A stretch of DNA of 64,000 bases, from the NCBI GenBank assembly GCA_000634735.1, contig JFLG01000077.1, forward strand, positions 124,001 to 188,000, in the 5' to 3' direction. The number at the start of each line of letters is the position of its first letter. Position 1 is the first letter of the stretch. The notes under the pieces are model-generated. The model saw nothing but the letters and a program-made list of their open reading frames with translations, had not been told where the DNA came from and did not search any database. The stretch is from Prochlorococcus sp. scB241_528N17. Its GTDB lineage: Bacteria; Cyanobacteriota; Cyanobacteriia; PCC-6307; Cyanobiaceae. The translations under genes were made by a program, and so were the position numbers. Below are positions 49,267-59,586 of this stretch, one piece after another.

Positions 49267-52200
49267 CTAAAAAAGGTTATCTAAATAATTAATTCTTTTT
49301 AAAGGTGCTTTGCTAATAAAAATACCTGGAGATATATCTTCAGACTTAGATTTTTCAAATAATTCAAAATCTGGTAATCCCTTTAAAAACAAATAAATAT
49401 ATCCTCCTAGATGTTTATGTGGTTGGTAATTTTTAAGTCGCCACTTTAATAATCTATGCAATGCTAATAAATAAAGATGAGATTGCAATGGATAATGATG
49501 TTTAATCATTTCATTTCTCATGTTTTCATAGTTATAATTTCTTGGTAAACAATCACTATTATCACTACCAGAAATCAAATTACTTTTCCAATCAATTACC
49601 CACCATTTACTATCTTCTAATTTATTTCCTACAGGGAAAACACAATCAATACATCCTGAATGAAAGCCTTTATTCATAATTTGAAGATCATTTATTTTTT
49701 TTGCATATTCCTCACCAAATTCATATTCCTGATCTAAAAAAAAACAATTTGATATATCATTAGAATTAATATTTCTACCTTCATAAGATAGGGTTAAATC
49801 ATATTTGAGTTCCTTAATTAAGTATTCATTTGGAATATCAACTAGTTTCTTATTCTGTAATTCTCTTCCTAAAGATATATTTATTATTCTTAAAATCGCA
49901 TCTTTTACTTTAAAAGCCAAAGAAGTATCAATTTGATGAAAGTTCAATTCCTCAATAATTAAATCAATTAATTCTTGATTATTATCGTTTCTAAATTCAA
50001 ATCTTTCTATTATTTTGTGCAGGCAAGTTCCAGCAATAGTTCCTTTTGGAAATTGACTTAAGGGATTTGGATAAGAAAAATAATTAGGATAATACTTTGA
50101 ATTCTTAAAATTAGAATCTTTGATTATTGATATATTATCTTCATAATCCTTATATTGATTAATGACTGCATCAATATTTTTATCTTTACGAATCCAAGAC
50201 GAATAACTTGAATAAGAAATAAATTGATCAGAATTAAATAGATTAGATATTTTTTTATTAACGTTATCGATTTTCCAAAGATTGTTAAGCAATCGTTTAG
50301 TTTGGAACTTAGAAAAAATTTCTTTTATTTTCTCTTTTTCTATCCTGACTTTAAAAGTAGACTTATAAATATTGATATTATCCAAATTATTAAACAAATC
50401 ATTATTTAAAATATTATTAGTATCCTCTAAATCATTAAAAACAATAAGTTTATATTTGCTCCTTGTAAGTGCTACATAAATTAACCTCTCACTTTCCTTA
50501 AATAAATCTTCTTCTTCTATTAATTTAAATTTTTCAACCTTCGCGTAACTATTAGAAATATTAACGTATATATTTCTATCAATATTTGATTTCCAAAGAG
50601 GTCCTTTAATTTTATTTGACTTATTTGAAATAATTGAAAGATATGGACATAGGACTATTTCAAATTCGAGGCCCTTACTACTATGAACTGTAGAAAGATT
50701 TATTCCATTTTGAAGATTATAATCTTTCGTCAAAAAATCTTCTCCAGTAGAAATTCTTAAAATATGATCTAACTGATTTTTATACCAGTTCAAGACTATA
50801 TTGAGATCAAAATCATTATTTATTAATTCTATTTCAACAATTTCTGAAAGTTGAAATAAATTTGAATTTAAATCTGAATCTTGAATAATTGAGGATGACT
50901 TGTAATTTATAAGTAGCTCATTAACAATGTTTAAAAAACCTTTTTCTCTTAGTTCTTGGGACCAAGTAACGCATTTATTAATTAAAATTTCTAGATTATT
51001 ACTAATTCCATGATCAAGTAAATCTTCTAATTTTATTTCTATAAACTTTGAAGTAGCAAGCAAAGTTATATTTTTTAAAGACCTCGGATTTAATAAACAT
51101 TCAATTAATAAAAATATTAGAGAACTTGCTTCTGTATCAAAAATATTTTGTTTATTTTGAATTTTGCATGGGAGGTTAAACTGATTTAATTTTTTTTTAA
51201 AATCTAAGCATTGCGAATTATTTAATGTAAGAATCGCAATTTTATTAATATCAATTTCTTTATTATTTAAAATAAAGTTAACTATGTAATGAGTTACAAG
51301 ATCCTCTATATCAGTCTCTTTTTTTGAAAATTCTACAATTTCAAATACTTCCTTAAATTTAAATTCAGGATTAATATTTTCATTAATTCTTGAAGTTAAT
51401 TTACTATAGTTTAGTTTTGATTGTTTAAGTCCATTCTTATAAAGTTTATTAAGAACATCGATTAACTTTTTTGAGGATCTATAGTTATCTGTAAGACTAA
51501 AAACTTCAATTGCATTAGATCTTGCATCTAAATAAGTTTCAATATCTCCACCTCTAAATTTGTAAATCGCTTGTTTTGGATCACCTACGCAAAGTAAAAA
51601 ATGATTTTTTGTATTAAAGAACTTTTTTATTAAATTCCATTGATTAATATCTGTATCTTGGAACTCATCAACTAAGACACATTTAAATCTTTTTTGAATT
51701 TTAGATAGAGTATTACTATTACTAATTTCCGAATCTAGAAATGTATTTTCTACAGTCTTTATAAGATCATTGAAGTTGAAAATAGAAAAACTTTTCTTTA
51801 ATTTAATTAATTTTATATAAGCTAATTGAGTAAATATTCTTACAAATTCAGTAAAAAAACCTTCTTTTATTTTGTAAATTTTATCTTGTAATAAATTAAA
51901 TTTAGTAAAATCTAATTTTAGATTATGTTTATTAACTTCTTTAGATATATTTTCAATGTAAAAATATTTAGATAAAAGATCATCCTTAGAAATATCATAT
52001 ATAAAATCAATATCATTTTTAGAATTAAACTTTTTGTTAATCTCTTCAATCCAACAATTTATTTGATTAAACTTATCATTTCTTGGTTTTGCAGCATATA
52101 TTTGACTTTTTCCACCACTCTTCTTAATTAATTTTCCCAACTCTATAAGTTGTAAAAATAATTCCTTACCTTTTTTATTCCATTCAAAACAAAACTCATT

Positions 52201-52893
52201 CCAATTTAAATAAAAAAATTCATAAAAATAATTATTTAAATCAATAATCTTATATTTATTATTTATTTGGAATTTACAGATATTTTCTTGATCTATATTT
52301 TTTAAAATTTCTACAAAAAATGACTTATTGATCCTACTTCCAAATCTAGAACTTATTTTTTTTTGGTTAACTGCTGAAATAATCTCATGATTAAGATTCA
52401 GAAAATCATCAATCCACAAATTATCTATTACATCTTTATAAAAATTATCAATATTATTCTCAATATATGGGTCTTGAGTTACACCTATTTCAATACTATA
52501 TTCATCAATAATATTATTACAAAAAGAATGAAACGTAGTTACTTTTAACTTATAGAATTGATTTATAAAATTATCAATTTCGAAAATTATTTTTTTCTTA
52601 GATTTATCTTTATCCTTAAAATTTAGATACCAATCCTTAAGAGTATTATCTATTTTAATTTCATTATGACCTTGCAAATATAATTTTAAATTATGAAATC
52701 TCGAGAGTATTTTATCTCTTAATTCAGAACAAGTATTTTTTGTAAAACTTAGCAAGAGTATCTCATCTGGTTTAACTTTTTTCTCCAAAACATTTCTTAA
52801 AACTATGTGAGCCAAAGTAAAACTTTTACCAGTTCCTGCACTTGCTTCTACTAATTTAAACTTATTATCTAATTTAATTTGATTGATATCCAT
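49267..52893 (-). CDS. recB: Exodeoxyribonuclease V subunit beta, RecB
   Basis: The 3'-to-5' helicase and nuclease of RecBCD. The 1208 residues open with the P-loop VEASAGTGKSFTLAHIV and LLLSFTKNTCSELRDK. Helicase motifs follow, LVDEFQDTDINQWNL, VGDPKQAIYKFRGGD, STVHSSKGLEFEIVLCPYL and VALTRSKYKL, and a C-terminal nuclease domain with GTCLHKIIERF, GCIDCVF and WWVIDWKSN. The nuclease Asp and DWK residues are intact, so the enzyme should be active. It starts 12 bases after the small methyltransferase gene. Confidence 0.94.
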   Translation of the reverse strand: MDINQIKLDNKFKLVEASAGTGKSFTLAHIVLRNVLEKKVKPDEILLLSFTKNTCSELRDKILSRFHNLKLYLQGHNEIKIDNTLKDWYLNFKDKDKSKKKIIFEIDNFINQFYKLKVTTFHSFCNNIIDEYSIEIGVTQDPYIENNIDNFYKDVIDNLWIDDFLNLNHEIISAVNQKKISSRFGSRINKSFFVEILKNIDQENICKFQINNKYKIIDLNNYFYEFFYLNWNEFCFEWNKKGKELFLQLIELGKLIKKSGGKSQIYAAKPRNDKFNQINCWIEEINKKFNSKNDIDFIYDISKDDLLSKYFYIENISKEVNKHNLKLDFTKFNLLQDKIYKIKEGFFTEFVRIFTQLAYIKLIKLKKSFSIFNFNDLIKTVENTFLDSEISNSNTLSKIQKRFKCVLVDEFQDTDINQWNLIKKFFNTKNHFLLCVGDPKQAIYKFRGGDIETYLDARSNAIEVFSLTDNYRSSKKLIDVLNKLYKNGLKQSKLNYSKLTSRINENINPEFKFKEVFEIVEFSKKETDIEDLVTHYIVNFILNNKEIDINKIAILTLNNSQCLDFKKKLNQFNLPCKIQNKQNIFDTEASSLIFLLIECLLNPRSLKNITLLATSKFIEIKLEDLLDHGISNNLEILINKCVTWSQELREKGFLNIVNELLINYKSSSIIQDSDLNSNLFQLSEIVEIELINNDFDLNIVLNWYKNQLDHILRISTGEDFLTKDYNLQNGINLSTVHSSKGLEFEIVLCPYLSIISNKSNKIKGPLWKSNIDRNIYVNISNSYAKVEKFKLIEEEDLFKESERLIYVALTRSKYKLIVFNDLEDTNNILNNDLFNNLDNINIYKSTFKVRIEKEKIKEIFSKFQTKRLLNNLWKIDNVNKKISNLFNSDQFISYSSYSSWIRKDKNIDAVINQYKDYEDNISIIKDSNFKNSKYYPNYFSYPNPLSQFPKGTIAGTCLHKIIERFEFRNDNNQELIDLIIEELNFHQIDTSLAFKVKDAILRIINISLGRELQNKKLVDIPNEYLIKELKYDLTLSYEGRNINSNDISNCFFLDQEYEFGEEYAKKINDLQIMNKGFHSGCIDCVFPVGNKLEDSKWWVIDWKSNLISGSDNSDCLPRNYNYENMRNEMIKHHYPLQSHLYLLALHRLLKWRLKNYQPHKHLGGYIYLFLKGLPDFELFEKSKSEDISPGIFISKAPLKRINYLDNLF

Positions 52894-52905
52894 TACTTTA
52901 TTAAA

Positions 52906-53379
52906 TTAAACTTTGACCTCATTTTTATAAAGCAAGTAATTCTTAAATTTATTCATTAAATATTTCTCTTCCAAGGCAATCTTAAATTTAATTATTAAAG
53001 CTAAACTTATTGTCAAAATTAAATAATAAATTGATAATTTTATTATAAAAACTCCAATGGAAATAAATATTAAAGAATAGTACATAGGATGACGCGTAAA
53101 TCTATAAATACCTGTAGTAACTAGATTGCTATTGTTTATAGGTCTTGGAAAAGGGGATAAATTTCTACCTAAGTCTTTAATTGAAACTAACATTATTATG
53201 AAAGCGATTATGATAATTAAAATACCCAGAAGATAAGAAAAAGGACTCGCTTGAATTATTTGTTTTTGTGGAAGAAATTCCCATTGAAAAAAATGAAGAC
53301 TAATAATAAAGAACTGTAAAAAAACAAGCATTAGATCGTAAGCAGCTTTAAAAAAAATTTTCAAATGAAATTTAGACAT
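52906..53379 (-). CDS. Isoprenylcysteine/phospholipid methyltransferase-like membrane protein
   Basis: A 157-residue protein with about four membrane helices and the ICMT/PEMT signature: LGRNLSPFPRP, TGIYRFTRHPMYYSL (an RHPxY SAM-binding motif) and EEKYLMNKF near the C-terminus. Such proteins methylate lipids or small hydrophobic thiols or amines; the substrate is unknown. It sits between recC and recB, 3 bases after recC and 12 before recB, and would be co-transcribed with them. A link to repair is not evident from its sequence. Confidence 0.82.
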   Translation of the reverse strand: MSKFHLKIFFKAAYDLMLVFLQFFIISLHFFQWEFLPQKQIIQASPFSYLLGILIIIIAFIIMLVSIKDLGRNLSPFPRPINNSNLVTTGIYRFTRHPMYYSLIFISIGVFIIKLSIYYLILTISLALIIKFKIALEEKYLMNKFKNYLLYKNEVKV

Positions 53380-53382
53380 TTT

Positions 53383-56300
53383 TTATTTCTTTAATGCTTT
53401 AATTAGTGGACCATATAATCTATATGATAATTGATCAAAATTATTATTTCCAAGAAAGAAATCTGGTTCTTGTTCATTTCCAAAACACATTTTCATTTCG
53501 ATATTATCTCTTTCTCCTTTAGAAAAATTTTTATTACCAATCCATTTATCTATAAACGCTTTTTTTTCATTTTTTGATTTTATTTTTGCTTCTACATATT
53601 TATAAGCACTTTCTGGAGGAAGAGGTAAACATTTTTCAGAATAATTTTTAAAAATATTTATGTACTCCTCCAAAATTAGATTTGATTCAGTTGCTCCGGG
53701 TGATTGAATAATTTGTGATTTGTAGTTATTTTCTGTTCTAAAAATTACTTTAGTCCTTTTTATATTTCTCTTTAAAGAAGAAATAAAGAGTAATTTTATC
53801 CAAGCCTCAGTCAAACGACTTAAACTTAACTTCGCATTAATTAATTCAATTACGGTGTCCTCAGCGATTAAATATTCCTCTTTATTCGCATTGAACTTAA
53901 CATAGATTTTATTAATATTATTATGTTGACTCAAACTTGCAGATAGACTGCTTAATAAGTCTTTGATTTCTTTTTCTTTTGTAAAAATACTATTTTTGGG
54001 CATAATAATACCATTTTCAGCCAATTGATCATTAATATTTAATTCATTTAAATCATCAATAATATTATGATTATCAATCTCTACTTGCTGAATTATTTTT
54101 GTAATTAGCTGAGACTTTTGCAGATTGCTTACATTCTCCTCGTCTGGATGATGAATAAATATTTCCTTAGGAGAAATATTGTTTTTATTAAGCCAATATT
54201 TTTGGGGAGTCTTGAACCAATAAATCAATTCTGATAATTTATAATTTTTAATATCAAATTTTTTTTCATTCCAATTTATATCTTCTATTAAAGAATAATT
54301 ACTTTGAAGAAACTTAGATTTATCAAAATCAATTATTTCATTTTTATTAAAATGAGAATATTTAATTATTAGTTTTCTTTGGCTTTGGTTTAAGAAACTA
54401 TCAAAAAAGGAAATTAACTCTTTTATAGGAAAAGAAACATCTAATTTTTTGTTGTCCTTATCATTTTTTATCCAAGTAACTATAAATTTATCTCTGCAAG
54501 CAATTAACAACTCAAGAAATGCATATTTCTCTCTTTCAAAAACAGATGGATCACCCAATTGATATTTGTTTTTTAATAAATTAATATTTTCACTCTTTGG
54601 TAATTTTGGATAATTAACACTATTCATGTCTATTAGGAAGATAACCTTATGTGGAATATGCCTTGAATTCTCAATATCACTTACTAGGATCTTGTTGGCT
54701 CGTGATTTTCTTTGATATTTAACTTTATTTATGCAAGAAATTAATATTTCTCTAAAAACTTTTAACAAGATCGTATCATCAGGTATTAAAGGTATTGCGT
54801 GATTATCAAGAATTCTATTTATTTCACTTATTTCTAAATTGAAATTTGCATTAGAATCAGCAATACTTTTTAATATAAACTTTATCTTTTCAACCCAATT
54901 CGAGTAAGAAAAAGATCCCCTTATCAAATTAATATATTTTTTTAAATCAATTAATATTTTAACCCATTTATTCAAATCCAAACTTATATTTTTATAGCTA
55001 AATGGTTTTAAATTAAAAGTACTTAAATTTAATTCTGTGTCATAAATTAAGCCTAAAGTAATTCTATTTATACACCAATCTAGAGTATTTTTCTCTTCAC
55101 CTAATCTTTCTTTTTCATCTAATCCCCAATGAAACCCTGCTTGGGTAAGTAAGAAAATAATTTCATCCTTCTCAGTAATATTAAAATCAAAAATGGTCTG
55201 AGTTACTTTTTTCGAAAGAATAAAATCTATTTTTTCAAGTGTAATTTTTTCACTTGCTATTTCAGTGATATCAATTAGAAATTCATAAATGCATGAAGAG
55301 TCATGATTATCCTCATCAATAAAAAAATAAGGTATCTTTTCACCATTAATTAACTCATTATTAAAGATGTACCTTAGATAAGGTTTAATTAAATTAGTTT
55401 GAGGAGATAAAACAGCAATATCACTATATTTAATATTCTCGCAAGAATTTATTATTTCTATAATTTTATTTCTTAAATATTCAAATTGACTATTCTGATT
55501 AAAATGCTCACAAAGTAATATTGAATCATCCCTTTCACTTACTATAAAATCAACGCTATTATTATCAACTAGTCTTTTTTGTATTTGATTAAGAAGAGGA
55601 ATATCTTTCTTATTATGAACATTAGTTGTTGGATCTAGATAAATGAGATTATTTTTTAAATTTATACCTTCTGTATAAATATTTTCATCAATTAATTTCT
55701 GAAAGTTTGCTCCAAATTTACCAAATATTTTCTCTATATTTATATTATTTATATTATTTAAATTGAATTTACTTTCATTATCATCAAATTCCAATTCACC
55801 TTCAAGACAATTTATTCTATTCCATAAATCTTCTCCAGGAGATAATAAATACAAATTTACCTTAATAAATTTTGAAAGTTCTGAATAAAAATTAATATGT
55901 AGTTTAGATAAGTTATTATCTGAAAATATATAAATTTGATTTGGTACTTGAAATTTAAATTTTTTAATTTTTCTTAAATTCTTTATTACTTCAATCATGT
56001 ATAAACATGATGGCTTTTCAGATATCTTTTCCTCTAATAATTTATATAAAATAGGTTGCCAAAGTTGATCTGAGTTTAAATTCTTAAATAGATTAGATGA
56101 ATTAATTTCATATCTATTCCATTGAGAAATCATTTCAGGTCTAAAAATCAGATAATCAATAAAATTATTCGTGATCTTTTTTGTCAGATTGTATATGTCT
56201 CCATCAATTGTCTTTTTATTATCTAAATATTTATTAATCCAATTTCTAAGCGGAAATGATTCTTTAAAGCTATTTAATTCTTCCAAGGAATCAATAATGC

Positions 56301-56574
56301 CCCATTTAATTGACTCGAAATTCCATGCGCTCATATCAATTGTAGGAAAAAAATTTGTCAATAAAGATTCGGTATAGGTTGATATTGTCTTTAATTCATA
56401 AAGAGCACTTATTTTGTTCTTTATAGTTATTTGTTCACGTAACCAATTCCCCAAAAAATAATTGGGGACTACTATTTCTAATTTCTCATTTATAGCCGGA
56501 GGACATATTTTTAATTCCTCTGCCAACAGCTCACTAATTACTTCAATTTTATTTGACTTATAAAGATTGAGCAA
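53383..56574 (-). CDS. recC: Exodeoxyribonuclease V subunit gamma, RecC
   Basis: The scaffold and Chi-scanning subunit of RecBCD. The 1063 residues begin LNLYKSNKIEVISELLAEEL and NYFLGNWLREQIT, with the inactive helicase and nuclease folds typical of RecC. Recognisable segments include ISTYTESLLTNFFP, SDIAVLSPQTNLIKPYLRYIF, PYFFIDEDN and GAGSN-lacking middle parts; identity is supported mainly by the N-terminus and position before recB and recD. The start appears to be TTG at 56574. Length is near E. coli RecC (1122). Confidence 0.87.
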   Translation of the reverse strand: MLNLYKSNKIEVISELLAEELKICPPAINEKLEIVVPNYFLGNWLREQITIKNKISALYELKTISTYTESLLTNFFPTIDMSAWNFESIKWGIIDSLEELNSFKESFPLRNWINKYLDNKKTIDGDIYNLTKKITNNFIDYLIFRPEMISQWNRYEINSSNLFKNLNSDQLWQPILYKLLEEKISEKPSCLYMIEVIKNLRKIKKFKFQVPNQIYIFSDNNLSKLHINFYSELSKFIKVNLYLLSPGEDLWNRINCLEGELEFDDNESKFNLNNINNINIEKIFGKFGANFQKLIDENIYTEGINLKNNLIYLDPTTNVHNKKDIPLLNQIQKRLVDNNSVDFIVSERDDSILLCEHFNQNSQFEYLRNKIIEIINSCENIKYSDIAVLSPQTNLIKPYLRYIFNNELINGEKIPYFFIDEDNHDSSCIYEFLIDITEIASEKITLEKIDFILSKKVTQTIFDFNITEKDEIIFLLTQAGFHWGLDEKERLGEEKNTLDWCINRITLGLIYDTELNLSTFNLKPFSYKNISLDLNKWVKILIDLKKYINLIRGSFSYSNWVEKIKFILKSIADSNANFNLEISEINRILDNHAIPLIPDDTILLKVFREILISCINKVKYQRKSRANKILVSDIENSRHIPHKVIFLIDMNSVNYPKLPKSENINLLKNKYQLGDPSVFEREKYAFLELLIACRDKFIVTWIKNDKDNKKLDVSFPIKELISFFDSFLNQSQRKLIIKYSHFNKNEIIDFDKSKFLQSNYSLIEDINWNEKKFDIKNYKLSELIYWFKTPQKYWLNKNNISPKEIFIHHPDEENVSNLQKSQLITKIIQQVEIDNHNIIDDLNELNINDQLAENGIIMPKNSIFTKEKEIKDLLSSLSASLSQHNNINKIYVKFNANKEEYLIAEDTVIELINAKLSLSRLTEAWIKLLFISSLKRNIKRTKVIFRTENNYKSQIIQSPGATESNLILEEYINIFKNYSEKCLPLPPESAYKYVEAKIKSKNEKKAFIDKWIGNKNFSKGERDNIEMKMCFGNEQEPDFFLGNNNFDQLSYRLYGPLIKALKK

Positions 56575-56591
56575 TTTACTAGATGGTTATA

Positions 56592-56909
56592 TTACTCAAC
56601 TTTAAATGGATCAATTATTTCTGCATTAGGACATTCGAATTCCCCCACAGCAACAAACTCTAAACGAAGCTTTAAGAAAGTTATAAATTTTTTATCAGTC
56701 GATAAAACAACTGCTGGGGTAGATGGAATTTTTGCTTTTAGATCAGCAAATTGGGTGGTTTGTAAAAATGATGGATTTTTTAAGAGCCAAAAATCTATTT
56801 CTTTATTATTTTCTTTATAGTTCCTCATCCTTTCTTTCAAAATCTCATCAAGTGGTTCTTCAACTGTTAAAAACTTTTCACTTGCCGCAACGAAAAAGTA
56901 TGTTGTCAT
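56592..56909 (-). CDS. ycf54: Ycf54 family protein, Mg-protoporphyrin IX monomethyl ester cyclase accessory factor
   Basis: A 105-residue protein matching the Ycf54 (DUF2488) family: TTYFFVAASEKFLTVEEPLDE, RMRNYKENNKEIDFWL, LRLEFVAVGEFECP. Ycf54 is required for the cyclase step forming the fifth ring of chlorophyll in cyanobacteria. The gene starts 8 bases after the pdxJ stop on the same strand and is followed by recC after 17 bases. The cyclase itself (AcsF) is not in the window. Confidence 0.88.
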   Translation of the reverse strand: MTTYFFVAASEKFLTVEEPLDEILKERMRNYKENNKEIDFWLLKNPSFLQTTQFADLKAKIPSTPAVVLSTDKKFITFLKLRLEFVAVGEFECPNAEIIDPFKVE

Positions 56910-56917
56910 TTTGAAAT

Positions 56918-57634
56918 TTAATTTGATGTGATAAGGGACTTCATTTCACGTACAGACTTTTCTAATCCTATCGCTAAAGCCCTTGCAACAATACTATGAC
57001 CAATGTTTAACTCGTTCATATTGTTAATTGATGCAATTTTTTTAACATTATTGTAGTTCAGGCCATGACCAGCATTAACAACTAATCCAAGGTCATTTGC
57101 TAAATGTGTAGACTCTATAATCCTATGTAGCTCTTTATATTGTTCAGATCCCGATAGTTCAGCATATTTTCCAGTATGTAATTCTATAAAATCAAAGCCT
57201 ATTTCTTTGGAATAATTTATCTGTTCACCAAGTGGATCAATAAATGCGCTTACTTCTATATTTGAATCCTTTAAATTCCCAACAGCCTTCTTAAGGTAAT
57301 GCACATTACTTTTTAAATCCAACCCGCCTTCAGTAGTAACTTCCTCTCTTTTCTCGGGTACAAGCGTTACATAATCGGGAAGAATTTTTTTGGCAATTTC
57401 TAACATTTCTTCTGTAGCAGCCATCTCTAAATTGAGTTTTGTTTTTATAGTCTCTTTCAGAAGAAATACGTCCCTATCTTGTATATGTCTTCTATCTTCT
57501 CTTAGATGCACTGTTATGGAATCTGCCCCTCCTAATTCAGCCAAAAAAGCAAATTGCACAGGGTCAGGCTCGACAGTTTTCCTTGCTTGCCTTACATTTG
57601 CAATATGATCAATGTTTACTCCTAAAGTAGCCAT
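56918..57634 (-). CDS. pdxJ: Pyridoxine 5'-phosphate synthase
   Basis: Condenses 1-deoxyxylulose 5-phosphate with aminoacetone phosphate to pyridoxine phosphate. From the ATG at 57634 the protein is 238 residues, the usual length, opening [20 protein letters not shown], with [13 protein letters not shown], the Glu in [16 protein letters not shown], and HTGKYAE. A longer reading from 57772 would add 46 hydrophobic, unconserved residues and run toward the divergent plsC start, so I reject it. The product feeds PLP enzymes such as lysA and the decarboxylase in this window. Confidence 0.95.
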   Translation of the reverse strand: MATLGVNIDHIANVRQARKTVEPDPVQFAFLAELGGADSITVHLREDRRHIQDRDVFLLKETIKTKLNLEMAATEEMLEIAKKILPDYVTLVPEKREEVTTEGGLDLKSNVHYLKKAVGNLKDSNIEVSAFIDPLGEQINYSKEIGFDFIELHTGKYAELSGSEQYKELHRIIESTHLANDLGLVVNAGHGLNYNNVKKIASINNMNELNIGHSIVARALAIGLEKSVREMKSLITSN

Positions 57635-57734
57635 AATTTTGAAAATCTTAGTTTCTAGACAATCTAGTAACCGCCCAATAATAGCTAATAAAAAAAGGCA
57701 AACACTTAAATTATTAATATATAGTAAATAGAAC

Positions 57735-58409
57735 TTGAAGAAGAATTCCTTAAATATTTGGCATAAAATCAACCCTGTATTGGGATTTATTGCAATGTTC
57801 GTTACTCAGGACGTTGTTTTGAGATTCTTTTTTAGAAAAAAGAAAATATTAAAAAATGGTTTTTCGATTCCCATAAATTCCTCTATCATTTTGGCTCCAA
57901 CCCACAGATCAAGATGGGACGGCTTAATACTCACAATGGCAATGGGTAGAAGGGTAACAAAAAAGGATTGTAGATTTATGGTTACTAAATCCGAAATGAG
58001 AGGAATACAAGGTTGGTTTTTAAAAAGACTTGGATGTTTTTCAATTAATCAATTATCGCCCTCTCTCTCAGCTTTAAGATATGCGATTAATCTTATAGAA
58101 AAAGGAGAACAACTAGTTGTTTTCCCCGAAGGAAAGATTAATAAATATGGAAAAAAATTAGTTCTTAAAGAAGGACTATATAGATTAGCTAGATTAGCTA
58201 CCAAAAAAAAGACCTCTATTACTATAATTCCAATTGGAATTGCTTACAGCAAAATACCTCCGAACTTTAGGGGCGAATTTTGTTTATCCTTTGGAAAACC
58301 AATACCAATTAATGATTACCCAAACTTTACAATCAAGGACTTTAATATACTTCTACATCAAAAAATGACTAAAGAGGAAGAAAAAGCATTAAAAAATGTA
58401 GGTAGATGA
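57735..58409 (+). CDS. plsC: 1-acyl-sn-glycerol-3-phosphate acyltransferase
   Basis: Adds the second acyl chain to lysophosphatidate. The 224 residues contain the HX4D motif in [12 protein letters not shown] (His57, Asp62), [16 protein letters not shown] and VVFPEGKIN, then IIPIGIAYS. The start is ambiguous: TTG at 57735 gives a hydrophobic N-terminus typical of membrane association, and ATG at 57795 is the next choice. It is divergent from pdxJ across about 100 bases. The other lipid gene in the window is cdsA. Confidence 0.85.
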   Translation: MKKNSLNIWHKINPVLGFIAMFVTQDVVLRFFFRKKKILKNGFSIPINSSIILAPTHRSRWDGLILTMAMGRRVTKKDCRFMVTKSEMRGIQGWFLKRLGCFSINQLSPSLSALRYAINLIEKGEQLVVFPEGKINKYGKKLVLKEGLYRLARLATKKKTSITIIPIGIAYSKIPPNFRGEFCLSFGKPIPINDYPNFTIKDFNILLHQKMTKEEEKALKNVGR

Positions 58410-58440
58410 ATCTGCAATAAGTTACTATGAATTTTAATTA

Positions 58441-58968
58441 TTGAAAAAGAAAATGAAATTCTTAAAATTAATGCCAATTTTATTTATATTTTTTGGAAAT
58501 GTTCCTTACAAAAATGAAGTTCATGCAGAAATAAAGAATCCAGAAGAATTCAGAGTCCTATCAGATGAAAGTAAAAAGCTTTCCATCTTAAACGTTGAAT
58601 ATTTGATAAAAGAAGGTGATAAATATATTAAAAACGGGGATTTTGAAAAAGCTAAGGATTTTTATTTAGACGCTAGAAAATTAGCAAAGCAACTTGCCTC
58701 TTTTTATTCTGATCTAAATTCATCGTTCAAAGGAATTGATGCGAGAATACCAAATGAAATGCAAAGAAAAGGTAAGAAAACATTACAAATTTTGGCAGAA
58801 TCAAATGAGCGATTAGCTTCTTTGTACATAAAAACTGAAAAGCCTGAGGTCGCAGTACCCTTACTTGTTGAAACAATTAGAATAATGTCACCTAATAGCT
58901 CTGAAGGTAAAGAAGCTTATGAAAGATTGATCCAACTAGGATTTGTTGAGACAAAATACAAAGGTTGA
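58441..58968 (+). CDS. Secreted TPR-like protein of unknown function
   Basis: A 175-residue protein with an N-terminal signal (KFLKLMPILFIFFGNVPYKNEVHA, here shown in two parts by function: hydrophobic core then cleavage near VHA-E). A single TPR-like pair follows (EGDKYIKNGDFEKAKDFYLDARKLAKQLASFY and TEKPEVAVPLLVETIRIM). The start is TTG at 58441 or ATG at 58453. Function is unknown; such proteins often bind partners at the cell envelope or thylakoid lumen. Confidence 0.72.
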   Translation: MKKKMKFLKLMPILFIFFGNVPYKNEVHAEIKNPEEFRVLSDESKKLSILNVEYLIKEGDKYIKNGDFEKAKDFYLDARKLAKQLASFYSDLNSSFKGIDARIPNEMQRKGKKTLQILAESNERLASLYIKTEKPEVAVPLLVETIRIMSPNSSEGKEAYERLIQLGFVETKYKG

Positions 58969-58980
58969 TTAAAATTTACT

Positions 58981-59211
58981 ATGATTACGAAAACAGAAGT
59001 TATTAAATTAATCACTAAAAAAATCCCAAGTTCCCAAGTTTTTGTTGAAAACCTTAAGGGAAATGATCATTTGCAAGTAACTGTAATTGCATCTGAATTC
59101 GATGGATTATCATTAGTTAAACAACACCAGCTAGTATATTCGGCTTTGAAAGAAGAATTGGCTTCAGAGGCTATCCATGCACTGGCGTTAAAAACAGAAA
59201 CTCCAAATTAA
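58981..59211 (+). CDS. BolA family protein
   Basis: A 76-residue BolA-like protein with the fold centred on HLQVTVIASEFDGLSLVKQHQLVYSALKEE and the C-terminal AIHALALKTETP. BolA proteins partner monothiol glutaredoxins to hold [2Fe-2S] clusters. The next gene, 3 bases downstream, is exactly that partner, and this arrangement is conserved in cyanobacteria. Function in iron-sulfur or redox sensing is inferred from the pair. Confidence 0.9.
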   Translation: MITKTEVIKLITKKIPSSQVFVENLKGNDHLQVTVIASEFDGLSLVKQHQLVYSALKEELASEAIHALALKTETPN

Positions 59212-59214
59212 ATT

Positions 59215-59538
59215 ATGGACAACGTAACAAAAGATAAAATACAAAAACTGATTGAATCTAATCCAGTGATGGTTTTCATGAAAGGGACAAAATTAATGCC
59301 TCAATGCGGTTTCTCCAATAATGTAGTTCAAATACTAAATTCTTTAGGAGTAGAATTTGGGACATTTGATGTTTTAAGTGATTTCGCTATTAGAGAAGGT
59401 ATCAAAGAATATTCAGATTGGCCAACAATTCCCCAAGTTTACTTAAAAGGAGAATTTCTTGGTGGATCAGATATTCTTATTGAGATGTACAACTCTGGAT
59501 CACTTAAAGAAAAAATAGAAATTGAATTAGCGTCTTAA
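59215..59538 (+). CDS. grxD: Monothiol glutaredoxin (Grx4/GrxD type)
   Basis: A 107-residue monothiol glutaredoxin. The active site is CGFS (Cys31 in MPQCGFSNNVV), with VMVFMKGTK, SDWPTIPQVYLKGEFLGGSDILIEMY, the signature of the glutathione- and cluster-binding loop. It carries and delivers [2Fe-2S] clusters, with BolA as probable partner. It is the last plus-strand gene of this group; the following gap ends in a T-rich run before a convergent gene. Confidence 0.95.
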   Translation: MDNVTKDKIQKLIESNPVMVFMKGTKLMPQCGFSNNVVQILNSLGVEFGTFDVLSDFAIREGIKEYSDWPTIPQVYLKGEFLGGSDILIEMYNSGSLKEKIEIELAS

Positions 59539-59586
59539 GACAATTAGTGAGTATAAATACTGTATTGGTTAATAAAAATTAATATT

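Noticed and set aside
57635..57772. A 46-residue N-terminal extension of pdxJ
   Set aside because: It is hydrophobic and unconserved and would reach into the divergent plsC start; the family begins at [15 protein letters not shown].
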